Origin: Bradyrhizobium sp. CCGE-LA001
GTDB taxonomy: Bacteria > Pseudomonadota > Alphaproteobacteria > Rhizobiales > Xanthobacteraceae
DNA: 64,000 nt
Direction: 5' to 3'
NCBI RefSeq assembly: GCF_000296215.2
Contig: NZ_CP013949.1
Location: forward strand, 1,977,501-2,041,500
The notes under the pieces are model-generated. The model did not search any database. It worked only from the letters and a program-made list of their open reading frames with translations, and had not been told where the DNA came from. A program made the position numbers and the translations under genes. This document shows, in pieces, positions 51,844 through 61,305 of this stretch (positions are counted from its first letter, which is position 1; every line of letters starts with the position of its first letter).

Positions 51844-52611
51844 TCACACCGTCCGATAGCCGCCGTCCACCATCACGATCGTTCCCGTCACATAGGCGGA
51901 CAGATCCGACGCCAGGAAGATCGCGGGGCCGACGATGTCCTCGGGCTTGCCGGTGCGTGCCAGCGGGGTGTGATCGACGAAGGCCTGCACCAGCGCCGGA
52001 TTGGTCGCGCGCACATTGGCGTTGATGTTGGTCTCGATGAAGCCAGGCCCGATCGCGTTGACGCGGACGCCTTCCTTGCCGAGCTCGACGGCGAGCGCCT
52101 TGGTGAAGCCGAGCACGCCGTGCTTCGAGGTGGTGTAGGCCGCCGAGCTCGGCGTGCGCAGATGCACGAAGGACTGGATCGAGCCGATATTGACGATGCG
52201 GCCCTTGGCTGCGCGCAAGGGTGCGAGGAACGCCTGCGTCATGTTGAAGACGCCATTGAGATTGAGCGAGATGATGTCGTTCCAGTCCTTCGCCACTGTT
52301 TCGGTCTCGGCGGTGAAGGCGTTGCGGCGGGTGATGCCGGCGTTGTTGACGAGGATCGAGACCTGCCCGACCTTGTCCGCGACTTGCTTCGCCAGCGCAA
52401 AGCAGTCCTCGCGCCTGACAACGTCGAGCGCAAAGCTCTCGGCCTTGCCGCCGGCTTTGCGGATCTCCTCGGCGGCCTCCGCGACGGCGTCGGCATTGAC
52501 GTCGAGCAGCACCACTTGCGCGCCTTCCCGCGCGTAGCCGGCCGCAATGGCCCGGCCGATACCGGAACCGGCGCCGGTGACGACGGCGATGTGGTTTGCG
52601 AGCAATGCCAT
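51844..52611 (-). CDS. Short-chain dehydrogenase/reductase (SDR)
   Basis: 255 residues, classical SDR. Cofactor motif VVTGAGSGIGRAIAAG (about 10-25), structural NNAG at about 90, catalytic Ser (IVNIGSIQSF) and Tyr-x3-Lys (AAYTTSKHGVLGF), and the C-terminal VTGTIVMVDGGY. Asp at the end of beta-2 (VVLLDVNAD) favours NAD over NADP. The substrate is unknown. GGGAGGAA precedes the ATG. Confidence 0.92.
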   Translation of the reverse strand: MALLANHIAVVTGAGSGIGRAIAAGYAREGAQVVLLDVNADAVAEAAEEIRKAGGKAESFALDVVRREDCFALAKQVADKVGQVSILVNNAGITRRNAFTAETETVAKDWNDIISLNLNGVFNMTQAFLAPLRAAKGRIVNIGSIQSFVHLRTPSSAAYTTSKHGVLGFTKALAVELGKEGVRVNAIGPGFIETNINANVRATNPALVQAFVDHTPLARTGKPEDIVGPAIFLASDLSAYVTGTIVMVDGGYRTV

Positions 52612-52722
52612 GACAATTTCCTCCCGATTTCGTTGCGAAGTTTCATGAAAGGCTAACTCGAAATTAAGGGGTCGGAAACGGCGGCCTTGGCATAATGATC
52701 TTCATTGCTAAACGTTGCGCGC

Positions 52723-53208
52723 ATGATGGAACGGCTCGAAACCTGGAAACTCGCACTCGAACGGCTGCGATCGGCGCAAGCGGCCGACTGGGGCGAGGCC
52801 GGCCGGGTCGTGGCCGAGATCGTGCGGATGAGCACGGACGTCACGCTGCGCCAGGCCGCCGAGCAGGCGCTTCCGGTGCTGCGCCAGGCCGTGGACAATG
52901 ACGATCACAGCGTCACGCTGGCAGCGCAGCGCCGCATCGGTGTGGTGCTCGAGGTCATTCACGATCTGAGCGCGCCGCGCTTCGGCCGCCGCAACGCCAT
53001 GCCGAAGAAACTGTCGAGCGAAGACCGCGCCCGTAAGGTGCTCGGCCTGCCGCTCGCGGTGCAACTCACCTGCGAGGACATCAACCAGGCCTATCGCCGC
53101 GCCGCCAAGGGCATGCATCCCGATCACGGCGGCAGCACGGAGGCCTTCATCGATCTCGCCGCCGCGCGCGACATCCTGATCCATCCCGGCGCGCACAAGG
53201 ACGCGTGA
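52723..53208 (+). CDS. J-domain protein with N-terminal helical region
   Basis: 161 residues. The C-terminal ~65 residues form a DnaJ J-domain: KVLGLPLAVQLTCEDINQAY (helices I-II), RRAAKGMHPDHGG with the HPD tripeptide, then FIDLAAARDILIHPG. The N-terminal ~90 residues are helical and of unknown function (QAADWGEAGRVVAEIVRMST, VTLAAQRRIGVVLEVIHDL). J-domains stimulate Hsp70 (DnaK); the N-terminus may choose the client. Two adjacent ATGs occur at the start. A strong terminator follows. Confidence 0.82.
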   Translation: MMERLETWKLALERLRSAQAADWGEAGRVVAEIVRMSTDVTLRQAAEQALPVLRQAVDNDDHSVTLAAQRRIGVVLEVIHDLSAPRFGRRNAMPKKLSSEDRARKVLGLPLAVQLTCEDINQAYRRAAKGMHPDHGGSTEAFIDLAAARDILIHPGAHKDA

Positions 53209-53245
53209 GAAGCGCTCAGCCCTCGTTCACGCAACAAAAAAAACA

Positions 53246-53279
53246 AACCGGGCAAGGACGCTGGCGTCCTTGCCCGGTT
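53246..53279. terminator. Strong intrinsic terminator between convergent genes
   Basis: AACCGGGCAAGGACG-CTGG-CGTCCTTGCCCGGTT is a perfect 15-base stem with a four-base loop, preceded by a run of A (T-run for the minus-strand transcript). It ends the minus-strand secreted-protein gene (53302) and probably also the J-domain gene. Confidence 0.92.
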
Positions 53280-53301
53280 CTTCGTCCGCCGATCGAAAAT
53301 C

Positions 53302-53553
53302 TTACCAGGTGCAGCTGCCGCTCTTGAGCGCGGCGTCCTTGACCGCGAGGGCGTCGATGAAGGTCGGCACGCTTGCGCTGGCGCGATGATAGCCGGCCGG
53401 CCACGGCGTGGTCGGGATGCTCTCGTCCCAGATCTGGCAGAAGCCGCTGTCCTGCCAGCGGATCAGGTGATAGCTGGCTTCGGCAGGGCTCGCTGCGACG
53501 AACGCAGTGACGGCGAGACCCGCGGCAGCGCACAGCATGGAAATACGACGCAT
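53302..53553 (-). CDS. Small secreted protein, paralogue of 53794
   Basis: 83 residues. Signal peptide MRRISMLCAAAGLAVTAFVA...AEA-SY, then YHLIRWQDSGFCQIWDESIP, a short Pro/Trp linker, and VKDAALKSGSCTW. Two cysteines probably form a disulfide. The protein of the next gene upstream shares the signal peptide start (MRR) and the motif Y-x2-IRW-x-(D/N)-(S/T)-G-x-CQIW-(D/N)-E, so they are tandem paralogues. No function is known. Confidence 0.78.
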   Translation of the reverse strand: MRRISMLCAAAGLAVTAFVAASPAEASYHLIRWQDSGFCQIWDESIPTTPWPAGYHRASASVPTFIDALAVKDAALKSGSCTW

Positions 53554-53739
53554 GATCAGCTCCTCAAATGAAAGATGGAATGCGCCTCCCGCCAATGATG
53601 GGGAGGGCTGGTGCGGGACGCGCTTGGCAGGCGCCCCGGACAAGATGTGAGTAGTTCCGCCTGCCAATGAGGTTCAAAAAGGCGTTCGGAAAATGCGCGA
53701 CTTTAAGGCCGCAAAACGCCGGCGCCGCCCGCAAAAGCA

Positions 53740-53769
53740 AAGGGCGGATCGCCCGCGCGACCCGCCCTT
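53740..53769. terminator. Hairpin terminator downstream of secreted-protein gene
   Basis: AAGGGCGG (53740-53747) pairs with CCGCCCTT (53762-53769); the loop itself can pair weakly. It lies 25 bases after the stop of the minus-strand gene at 53794. A-rich bases on its left side give a short T-run on the minus strand. Confidence 0.65.
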
Positions 53770-53793
53770 CGAACTCGATCCGTCGTGCAGCGT

Positions 53794-54054
53794 TCAGAGC
53801 GTGCAGCGGCGCTCCCCGCGCATCTTGATCTGAACGTCGGAAGCCTGCTGGAAGGTCGGGAACGGTTTGCTGACGACCTTGTAGGTCGACACCCCGAACT
53901 GGAACGGCTTCTGCTGAAGGTCCTCATTCCAGATCTGGCAGATGCCGGTGTTGTCCCAGCGGATCACGTAATAGCCGACCTTCGCCGAGGCGGGCACGGC
54001 GAACACGGAACTGGCGATGCCGGCAACGGCACAGAGGGCGAGAACGCGACGCAT
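53794..54054 (-). CDS. Small secreted protein, paralogue of 53302
   Basis: 86 residues. Signal peptide MRRVLALCAVAGIASSVFAV...ASA-KV, then YYVIRWDNTGICQIWNEDLQ, and a C-terminal VQIKMRGERRCTL. The two mature cysteines sit as in the paralogue at 53302, and both genes have their own terminators. The duplication is old: outside the motif there is little identity. The function is unknown. Confidence 0.78.
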   Translation of the reverse strand: MRRVLALCAVAGIASSVFAVPASAKVGYYVIRWDNTGICQIWNEDLQQKPFQFGVSTYKVVSKPFPTFQQASDVQIKMRGERRCTL

Positions 54055-54203
54055 GAAGTATCTCCTGTGGGGATGTGGGATGCGAAAATTCGTGCGGTAA
54101 AAGCAGGTCCTTTGCAAGCCGGGGCAAGCGGCCGTTCACGGACATGTCAGGTGCAGCCGGCATTTGGTTTGCCTGCGTGCCCGTCGGGTCACACGTAGCA
54201 GGT

Positions 54204-54587
54204 TCACCGCGACAGCGAGGCCACCGCCTCGATCTCGATCAACATCTTCGGATCGGGCAGCGCCTGCACCACGCAGGTGGTGCGTGCGGGATAAGGCGGC
54301 GGGCCGAAGGCGCCGGCATAGAGCGCATTCATGGCGGCGACATCGCTGGCGCGGGTCAGGAGCACGTTGACCTTGGCGAGGTCGCGGAACGTCGCGCCGG
54401 CCTCGTCCAGCACGCGGCGGATGTTGACGACGACGTTGGCGAACTGCGCCTCGAAGCCGTCGGGCAGCGCGCCAGCCGCATCGAAGCCGGGAATGCCGGA
54501 GATGAACAGGAGGTCGCCGACGCGGGTGGCAAAGGACAGCGGCGGCGCTTTGACGTGCGGCGGGGGTGCGAAATGCTGGATCGGCAT
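54204..54587 (-). CDS. RidA family protein (reactive enamine/imine deaminase-like)
   Basis: 127 residues, the usual RidA length. RidA proteins hydrolyse reactive enamine/imine intermediates from PLP enzymes. The catalytic Arg is in PPYPARTTCVVQAL, and the conserved Glu in MLIEIEAVASL. FISGIPGFDAAGALPDGFEA and NIRRVLDEAGATFRDLAKVNV fit the subfamily. The trimer and cytosolic location are inferred from the family. GAGGTGAT precedes the ATG. Confidence 0.92.
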   Translation of the reverse strand: MPIQHFAPPPHVKAPPLSFATRVGDLLFISGIPGFDAAGALPDGFEAQFANVVVNIRRVLDEAGATFRDLAKVNVLLTRASDVAAMNALYAGAFGPPPYPARTTCVVQALPDPKMLIEIEAVASLSR

Positions 54588-54656
54588 GGGATCACCTCGG
54601 GAACGTTCGCTGACGCCTCAGCGTAGCGGCAGGCGAGGGCATCTCAAAATACAAAG

Positions 54657-54773
54657 TGCGAAAACAACCCCATGCACAGTAGAAAAGATGAGGGTTGTCA
54701 GTGTGTTCTGAAAATCGGAAGTGAACGTTGCTCCGTCGGGCAAAACAGTGGCAGAATGGCATGATTGGCGATG
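54657..54773 (+). repeat. Dispersed ~118-bp repeat, copy B
   Basis: The plus strand reads TGCGAAAACAACCCCATGCA-CAGTAG at the start and CGTCGGGCAAAACAGTGGCA-GAATGGCATGAT near the end. The reverse complement of 9723-9840 carries the same two blocks in the same order with the same spacing. The middle parts differ. It is probably a mobile or duplicated non-coding element. Confidence 0.85.
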
Positions 54774-54836
54774 CGCAGCTGACGGGTTGGCCACCGCCCG
54801 CGTGCAGTGCAATCGCGGAAGTGAATTCCCCGCGGC

Positions 54837-54967
54837 CATCCTTCGAGACGCCCGCTTTGGCGGGCTCCTCAGGATGAGGGCGGAGTACGCGGCAGCTATT
54901 TTCGCGGTCTCGATCTCGATGAGCCTCATCCTGAGGAGACCGCTGCAAGCGGTCGTCTCGAAGGACG
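54837..54967. repeat. Palindromic repeat (catccttcgagacg type)
   Basis: About 130 bases with outer arms CATCCTTCGAGACG / CGTCTCGAAGGACG and inner arms GGCTCCTCAGGATGAGG / CCTCATCCTGAGGAG. It belongs to the same family as 31708-31824 but is larger, with extra sequence between the arms. Confidence 0.88.
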
Positions 54968-55128
54968 AGGCGCTTGCTCGGACCCTGAAAGGCGCGAGCC
55001 GTGCTCGCGGCGCGCGCAGTTGCCCGTCATGCGCAGCGCTTCGATCATGTTGCCGCCGCGATCGATCGGATACATTCGCTGCGTCTGATTCGAATCCTGC
55101 CTTTGAAAAATAGCCCCGGAGACGCCCC

Positions 55129-55563
55129 ATGAAGCTCGCATCCACCGTCCGCGCCGCGCTCGTCGCCATCGCCGCTCTTGCCGGCCTTTCGACTGCGGCG
55201 CAGGCCGACAGCGGCTTCGTGACGCTGACGATCTACAAGGCGGGCTGGATCATCGGCGGTTCCGGCGGCTCCGGCGTGCTCAACTTCCGCGGCCGCACCT
55301 ACGGGCTCTCCACTGGCGGTCTCGACTACGGCCTCGTCTTCGGCGGCTCGAAGACCGTGCTGCGCGGCCGCGTCTCCAACATCAACCGTCCCTCCGACGT
55401 CGCCGGCGTCTACGGCGCCGCCGGTGCCGGCATCGCCGTCGGCTCCGGCGCCCGCGCCATCGTGCTGACCAACCAGAAGGGCGCCGTGCTGGAGCTCTCG
55501 GGCACGCAGGTCGGCCTGATGGCGAATGCCGATCTCAGCGGGCTCGCGATCACGATGCGGTAG
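55129..55563 (+). CDS. Secreted DUF1134/EipA-like protein
   Basis: 144 residues with a signal peptide (LVAIAALAGLSTAAQA-DS). The mature part is Gly-rich beta structure: GGSGGSGVLNFRGRTYGLST, KTVLRGRVSNINRPSDVAGVYG, GAGIAVGSGARAIVLTNQKG. This pattern fits the DUF1134/EipA family of alphaproteobacterial envelope proteins; the match is by eye and the protein is shorter than typical EipA. CGGAGACG precedes the ATG. Confidence 0.7.
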   Translation: MKLASTVRAALVAIAALAGLSTAAQADSGFVTLTIYKAGWIIGGSGGSGVLNFRGRTYGLSTGGLDYGLVFGGSKTVLRGRVSNINRPSDVAGVYGAAGAGIAVGSGARAIVLTNQKGAVLELSGTQVGLMANADLSGLAITMR

Positions 55564-55574
55564 TCGCGCGGTGC

Positions 55575-55664
55575 CGTAGGGTGGGTTAGCCGCAGGCGTA
55601 ACCCACCTCTTTGGTTTCCGCAGTAGCAGAAGTGGTGGGTTACGCTGCGCTAACCCACCCTACG
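55575..55664. repeat. Palindromic repeat (cgtagggtgggttagc type)
   Basis: CGTAGGGTGGGTTAGCC at the left and GCTAACCCACCCTACG at the right are exact inverses over 16 bases; inner arms GGCGTAACCCACC / GGTGGGTTACGC add a second helix. The same outer arms recur at 56448-56599. The two copies flank the GST gene at 55674. Confidence 0.92.
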
Positions 55665-55673
55665 AAGTACGGC

Positions 55674-56366
55674 CTACGCGCTCACCATCGCATGAATCCG
55701 CCCGCAATGCGCGACGAGGTTTGCGTGTGCATCGACGAAGGCCTTTAGCGGCGTCGGGATCGGAAAGTAATAGATGTTGGCGATGAAGCCATAGATGCCG
55801 GCATCGACGCTGGTCGGCGCCGCGCCATGCACGAAGCCGGCGGCCGGCACGATCTCGGCCAGCGCCTGCAGATCCGCGAGCCCTCGTGCATAGGCCTGCT
55901 CGGGCGTGTAGCGGCCGATGCCCTGGAAATGATAGCGCTGCGCGTTATAGGCCTTGGCCCTCTCAAAGCCGGCAGCGTCGATCTGCGGATGCTGCGCGAT
56001 GAAGGCATCGCGGAACGCAGGATAGAAGCGCTCGTCCTTCCAGCGTGAATAGGACATCACCCAGTAGAGATCGTCCAGCATGCGCGTGACGAAATGGTTG
56101 GTGCGGCGCTGGTCCGGTGACAGGCCGGCATCGATCGTGAGGCGATATTTCGCGGTCGCGTGCGCGATGATGGTCTCGCTGTCGCCGATGGTCTCAAAGT
56201 CGTCGACGATGTAAGGCAGCTGCCCGCGCGGCGCAGCGGAGGCATCGAAGATGTGCTCGTGCACGAACGCCACGCCCGCGAGCTTGAAGAAGGCGTAGAC
56301 CTTGAGGCCGTAGCCGTTGTTGTCGGCGACGCCGAACAGTTCCGGGTAGGAGTAGAGGGTCAGCAT
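55674..56366 (-). CDS. Glutathione S-transferase family protein
   Basis: 230 residues. The N-terminal thioredoxin-like domain starts MLTLYSYPELFGVADNNGYG and carries GQLPYIVDDFETIGDSETII (cis-Pro and glutathione-binding Asp-Ser). The C-terminal helical domain includes RMLDDLYWVMSYSRWKDERF. The set of features fits a metaxin/Tom37-like GST subgroup (inference). It lies between two copies of the same palindromic repeat and next to a second, unrelated-looking GST gene. Confidence 0.85.
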   Translation of the reverse strand: MLTLYSYPELFGVADNNGYGLKVYAFFKLAGVAFVHEHIFDASAAPRGQLPYIVDDFETIGDSETIIAHATAKYRLTIDAGLSPDQRRTNHFVTRMLDDLYWVMSYSRWKDERFYPAFRDAFIAQHPQIDAAGFERAKAYNAQRYHFQGIGRYTPEQAYARGLADLQALAEIVPAAGFVHGAAPTSVDAGIYGFIANIYYFPIPTPLKAFVDAHANLVAHCGRIHAMVSA

Positions 56367-56447
56367 GGGCGGGCTCCTCTGGGGCGGCGGAGGCCAGGAT
56401 GCCGTAGCGTTACGGCGGGCGCAACGGGTTGCGCCCGGCGCAGCTCT

Positions 56448-56599
56448 CGTAGGGTGGGTTAGACGCTCGCGAGCGCAGTCGTTCAACGCACGAAGGTGCA
56501 AGGCGTAACCCAGCACCTTCGTATCCGCCGCGACAGAATCGGCGGGTTACGCCGTGCGGACTTGCGCTTCGCGCAGCCGCACCGCTAACCCACCCTACG
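56448..56599. repeat. Palindromic repeat (cgtagggtgggtta type) overlapping a GST stop codon
   Basis: Outer arms CGTAGGGTGGGTTA and TAACCCACCCTACG with several inner inverted segments (GGCGTAACCC / GGGTTACGCC). About 150 bases, larger than the copy at 55575. Its right edge contains the TAG stop codon of the GST gene at 56595. Confidence 0.9.
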
Positions 56600-57242
56600 A
56601 ATTCGAAGCCGCCTTGAACACCGCGAGCTGCGCCTCGAACGCCCGTTTGAACGCCGGCCGCGCCTCGCCGCGGGCGACATAGGCGGCGATCTCGGGGCAC
56701 TCGTCCAGCAGGCCGGACGTATTGAGCCGGCGCAGCACCGTCACCATCATGAGATCGCCGGCGCTGAACGCGCCGTCGAGCCAGTCGGCACCGCTAAGGT
56801 GACGGGAGAGTTCGCCGAGCCTGACACGAACGCGCTCCTGCAACATGGGCAGGCGATCTGCGTACCATCCCTTGTCGCGCTCGAACAGCATGGCCATGGT
56901 GAACTCGACAATCGGCGGCTCCATTGTGCTGACCGCCGCGAACATCCACGCGATGGCGCGGCTGCGCGCGTTTGCGTCGCCGGGCAGCAGCCTGGTGTGA
57001 CGCTCTGCGATGTGCAGCACGATCGCGCCGGACTCGAACAGCGCAAGATCGCCGTCCTCATAGGTCGGGATCTGCCCGAACGGGTGCAGCGCGACGTGCG
57101 CGGGTACCTTCATCGCGGCGAAGGAGAGCAGGCGAACGCTGTAGGGCTGGCCGACCTCCTCCAGCGCCCAGCGAACGCGCATGTCGCGCGCCTGCCCGCG
57201 GCCGCGATCGGGGGAGTTTTCGAAGGCAGTGATGGTAGGCAT
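56595..57242 (-). CDS. Glutathione S-transferase family protein
   Basis: 215 residues. The thioredoxin-like half contains RVRWALEEVGQPYSVRLLSF and HPFGQIPTYEDGDLALFESGAIVLHIAE, the typical cis-Pro and Glu-Ser glutathione-binding elements. The C-terminal half includes ADWLDGAFSAGDLMMVTVL, with the conserved N-capping/structural Asp. The last codons run into a palindromic repeat that supplies the TAG stop. The ATG at 57242 gives MPTITAFENSPDRGRG; the frame is open 21 codons further. Confidence 0.9.
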   Translation of the reverse strand: MPTITAFENSPDRGRGQARDMRVRWALEEVGQPYSVRLLSFAAMKVPAHVALHPFGQIPTYEDGDLALFESGAIVLHIAERHTRLLPGDANARSRAIAWMFAAVSTMEPPIVEFTMAMLFERDKGWYADRLPMLQERVRVRLGELSRHLSGADWLDGAFSAGDLMMVTVLRRLNTSGLLDECPEIAAYVARGEARPAFKRAFEAQLAVFKAASNS

Positions 57243-57349
57243 CGGACGGCTCCGGGTGTTGCACGCTGTGTGCAGAGGACGAACGGGCGGTCGGGATTCC
57301 GACAAGCCCGCGCTTCCACTGGATCGTACCCGACTGCGGCACCCTCGGT

Positions 57350-57476
57350 GTCGTCCCGGCGAAGGCCGGGACCCATACCGCGTGATCTCTCTATTGCGGA
57401 CGGTCGCGGTACCGAACGACGAGTCTTCGCCAAACTACTCTATGGGGTTATGGGTCCCGGCCTTCGCCGGGACGAC
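57350..57476. repeat. Palindromic repeat (gtcgtcccggcgaaggccggg type)
   Basis: GTCGTCCCGGCGAAGGCCGG-GACCCATA and its exact inverse TATGGGTC-CCGGCCTTCGCCGGGACGAC (28-base arms) enclose about 70 bases of non-palindromic sequence. It lies between the GST gene and the DNA glycosylase gene, both on the minus strand. Confidence 0.92.
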
Positions 57477-57492
57477 GGCGGAGTATGAGGCG

Positions 57493-58023
57493 CTATTGTC
57501 GGCCGCCCCTAATCCACGCCGCAAGCTCCCGCCACGGCTCCAACGTCCAGCTCCCCGACGCCGCACCCGACGGCGAGGGCAACACGAATACATCCGGCCA
57601 GCTTCCATCCGACGCCTGCCGCCCCAGCGAAATCGCAGCCGACGGCCTGCCGTAAAACAAGCTCGCCGCCTTCTTGCTCGTGAACGCAATCGTCCGCGGC
57701 CGGTACATTTCGATCTTCGCCCTGAAGCCCGGCACGTCGATCGCCTTCGCCGCGATCTGGTGATCCATCCCCGCGCCGGTCTTGCAGAGGTCGGTGAAGC
57801 CGATCCCGAGCGCGATCAGCGCTGCAAACTCGCTGGGCTGATAGCGTCGCGGCGTGATCCCGGCCTCATGGATCGCGCGCCAGAAGCGGTTGCCGTGATG
57901 CGCGTAGTAGTGCCCGAGCTCAGCCGAGCGCGTCGATGCGGCGGTTCCGACGAAGACGAGGCGGAGGTTAGGGCGGAGGAGATCGGGGAGGCGGTGGGCG
58001 GCGTTGGGCAACTCAATCTGCAT
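57493..58023 (-). CDS. mug: Mug-like mismatch-specific uracil/thymine DNA glycosylase
   Basis: 176 residues. Mug-type glycosylases remove uracil, and less well thymine, from mispairs with G. The family order is present: LRLVFVGTAASTRS (motif A), ELGHYYAHHGNRFWRAIHEAG, GIGFTDLCKTGAG, and a C-terminal VLPSPSGAAS (motif B). Motif A reads GTAAS rather than the GINPG of E. coli Mug, so the usual catalytic Asn is replaced by Ala (residue 28). Activity may therefore differ. No signal peptide. It is the last minus-strand gene before the low-G+C protease gene. Confidence 0.85.
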   Translation of the reverse strand: MQIELPNAAHRLPDLLRPNLRLVFVGTAASTRSAELGHYYAHHGNRFWRAIHEAGITPRRYQPSEFAALIALGIGFTDLCKTGAGMDHQIAAKAIDVPGFRAKIEMYRPRTIAFTSKKAASLFYGRPSAAISLGRQASDGSWPDVFVLPSPSGAASGSWTLEPWRELAAWIRGGRQ

Positions 58024-58157
58024 CTCGGTAGAAGTGGCGGCTAACCCTGATAGAGTTACTATCGATGGATTCTACTGACTTTGAGAATAGCGATGAAATC
58101 AGACAGTCCCTCTGTGCGAATTAAAGCTATAGCTCAGTGAATTTCGGGCGATGCAGT

Positions 58158-59096
58158 ATGGCGGACGTTCCCTCAATAAGATTAGACGGCGAAACAGATC
58201 CCAATGCTTGGCACTTCTCTCGATTGGGCGAGGAGGGGCCACTTCCAAATCCTGTTGGGCATACATTTCCGTTAGTAACTCATGATGCTGATGGCAAGTG
58301 GAGAGTTGTCGGAACTGGATTCTACATAAACGATGGAGGATTCTTTGTAACAGCTGCTCACGTGATTGAAGAGGTTTTGGAGGAAAATAGACAGCGAGCT
58401 CCCTTGCTTGTTCTGCACCTTCATTCGCCCACGGGAGTGTTTGGAGCTTCAGAATTTCACGCTAGGCCAATAGCTCAGTGTTGGGTGTCCGATAGCGCGG
58501 ACGTCGCCTTGGGTGTGGCCGCAAGCTCAACGCACAAGGTCACGGGCGAGGTAATGAAGAATTGGACATGGACATTATCTTGGGGGAAGCCGGCGGAACG
58601 CACTCTTGTTCATACGTACGCGTTTCCAAATCATATCGTTGTTGACGATGGACGGCGCATTCGGTTCGCTCCTCACGCGTACAGCGGTCGAGTACTCAGC
58701 TTTGGCGAATTTCGCGATCGCGTTATGCTGCCGTTTCCCTATATCGAGGTCGACTTTCGCATTCATGGAGCCGCAAGCGGGGGGCCCATAATTTCAGGAA
58801 GCTATGTCGTCGGCATCAATTGCACAGAGTTGCAAGCCAATTTGGATCATCCATCAGGTCCCGCCTTCGGTGTTCAAAGCCATTGTTTGGCTGATGCCTT
58901 TCTAGACAACGTGGTTCTGCCCCTAGAATCCTCGCCCCGTCGCGTTACATTCAATGAGCTAGTTTGTTCTGGCGTAGTGAATGTTCACGGATACTCGGCT
59001 CCAAACGAAACTGCTTCACAGAAGGGGCACTTGGTCGATCTGACAATGGCCGCAACGGTGCCCCTTCCTCGCATCGAATTGCAGCAATACTTCTGA
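58158..59096 (+). CDS. Trypsin-like serine protease domain protein, probably acquired
   Basis: 312 residues. The chymotrypsin-fold triad can be placed: His68 (GTGFYINDGGFFVTAAHVI), Asp115 (VSDSADVALGVA) and Ser207 (HGAASGGPIISG, the GxSGGP nucleophile elbow with Ala replacing Asp/Asn). There is no signal peptide, so it should act in the cytoplasm. The gene is clearly lower in G+C than its surroundings: bases 58261-58320 have 26 G or C out of 60. No toxin, defence or mobile partner gene adjoins it. A GTG seven codons upstream is an alternative start. The physiological role is unknown. Confidence 0.78.
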   Translation: MADVPSIRLDGETDPNAWHFSRLGEEGPLPNPVGHTFPLVTHDADGKWRVVGTGFYINDGGFFVTAAHVIEEVLEENRQRAPLLVLHLHSPTGVFGASEFHARPIAQCWVSDSADVALGVAASSTHKVTGEVMKNWTWTLSWGKPAERTLVHTYAFPNHIVVDDGRRIRFAPHAYSGRVLSFGEFRDRVMLPFPYIEVDFRIHGAASGGPIISGSYVVGINCTELQANLDHPSGPAFGVQSHCLADAFLDNVVLPLESSPRRVTFNELVCSGVVNVHGYSAPNETASQKGHLVDLTMAATVPLPRIELQQYF

Positions 59097-59123
59097 GCTG
59101 AGAAGCGAGCCAACAAAGAGAAA

Positions 59124-59142
59124 GCCCGGGCTAAGCCCGGGC
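59124..59142. terminator. Hairpin between convergent protease and thiC genes
   Basis: GCCCGGGC-TAA-GCCCGGGC (59124-59131 with 59135-59142) is an eight-base stem with a three-base loop. An A-rich run precedes it (AGAGAAA). It lies between the stops of the protease gene (plus) and thiC (minus). Confidence 0.75.
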
Positions 59143-59154
59143 CAAATGGCTGCC

Positions 59155-61053
<1,899 letters not shown>

Positions 61054-61185
61054 GGGATCCTCCTTTTATGGGGCGTCGTTCCGGACGGACCGCATTGCGG
61101 TCCGATCCGGAACCTCGAGGTTGTTGAGCGAGATTCCGGGTTCGCGCCGATGCGTGTCCCGGAATGACGCCGGTGGAAGGTTCTC

Positions 61186-61305
61186 CGTCATCCCCGCCTA
61201 GTGCGCAATTGCGCACGGGGGGCGGGGATCCAGTACTCCGAGGCGGCGCGGCTCAAGCCGAGAGGCGGCGGCGTACTGGACCGCCCGGTCAAGCCGGGCG
61301 ATGAC
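61186..61305. repeat. Palindromic repeat inside the thi operon (thiE-thiC gap)
   Basis: About 120 bases: CGTCATCCCCGCC ... GGGCGATGACAG outer blocks, inner arms CAGTACTCCG / GGCGTACTGG. It also holds a perfect 16-base palindrome GTGCGCAATTGCGCAC (61201-61216), an addition not seen in the related copies. It lies between thiE and thiC. Confidence 0.88.

Larger units (their letters stand above)
54588..55128. other. 541-bp gene-free stretch with two dispersed repeats
   Basis: No coding frame here is convincing. The stretch contains the second copy of the ~118-bp dispersed repeat (54657-54773) and an inverted repeat (54837-54967). The remaining part, 54968-55128, holds the presumed promoter of the secreted protein gene at 55129 and nothing else I can identify. 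Confidence 0.7.
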
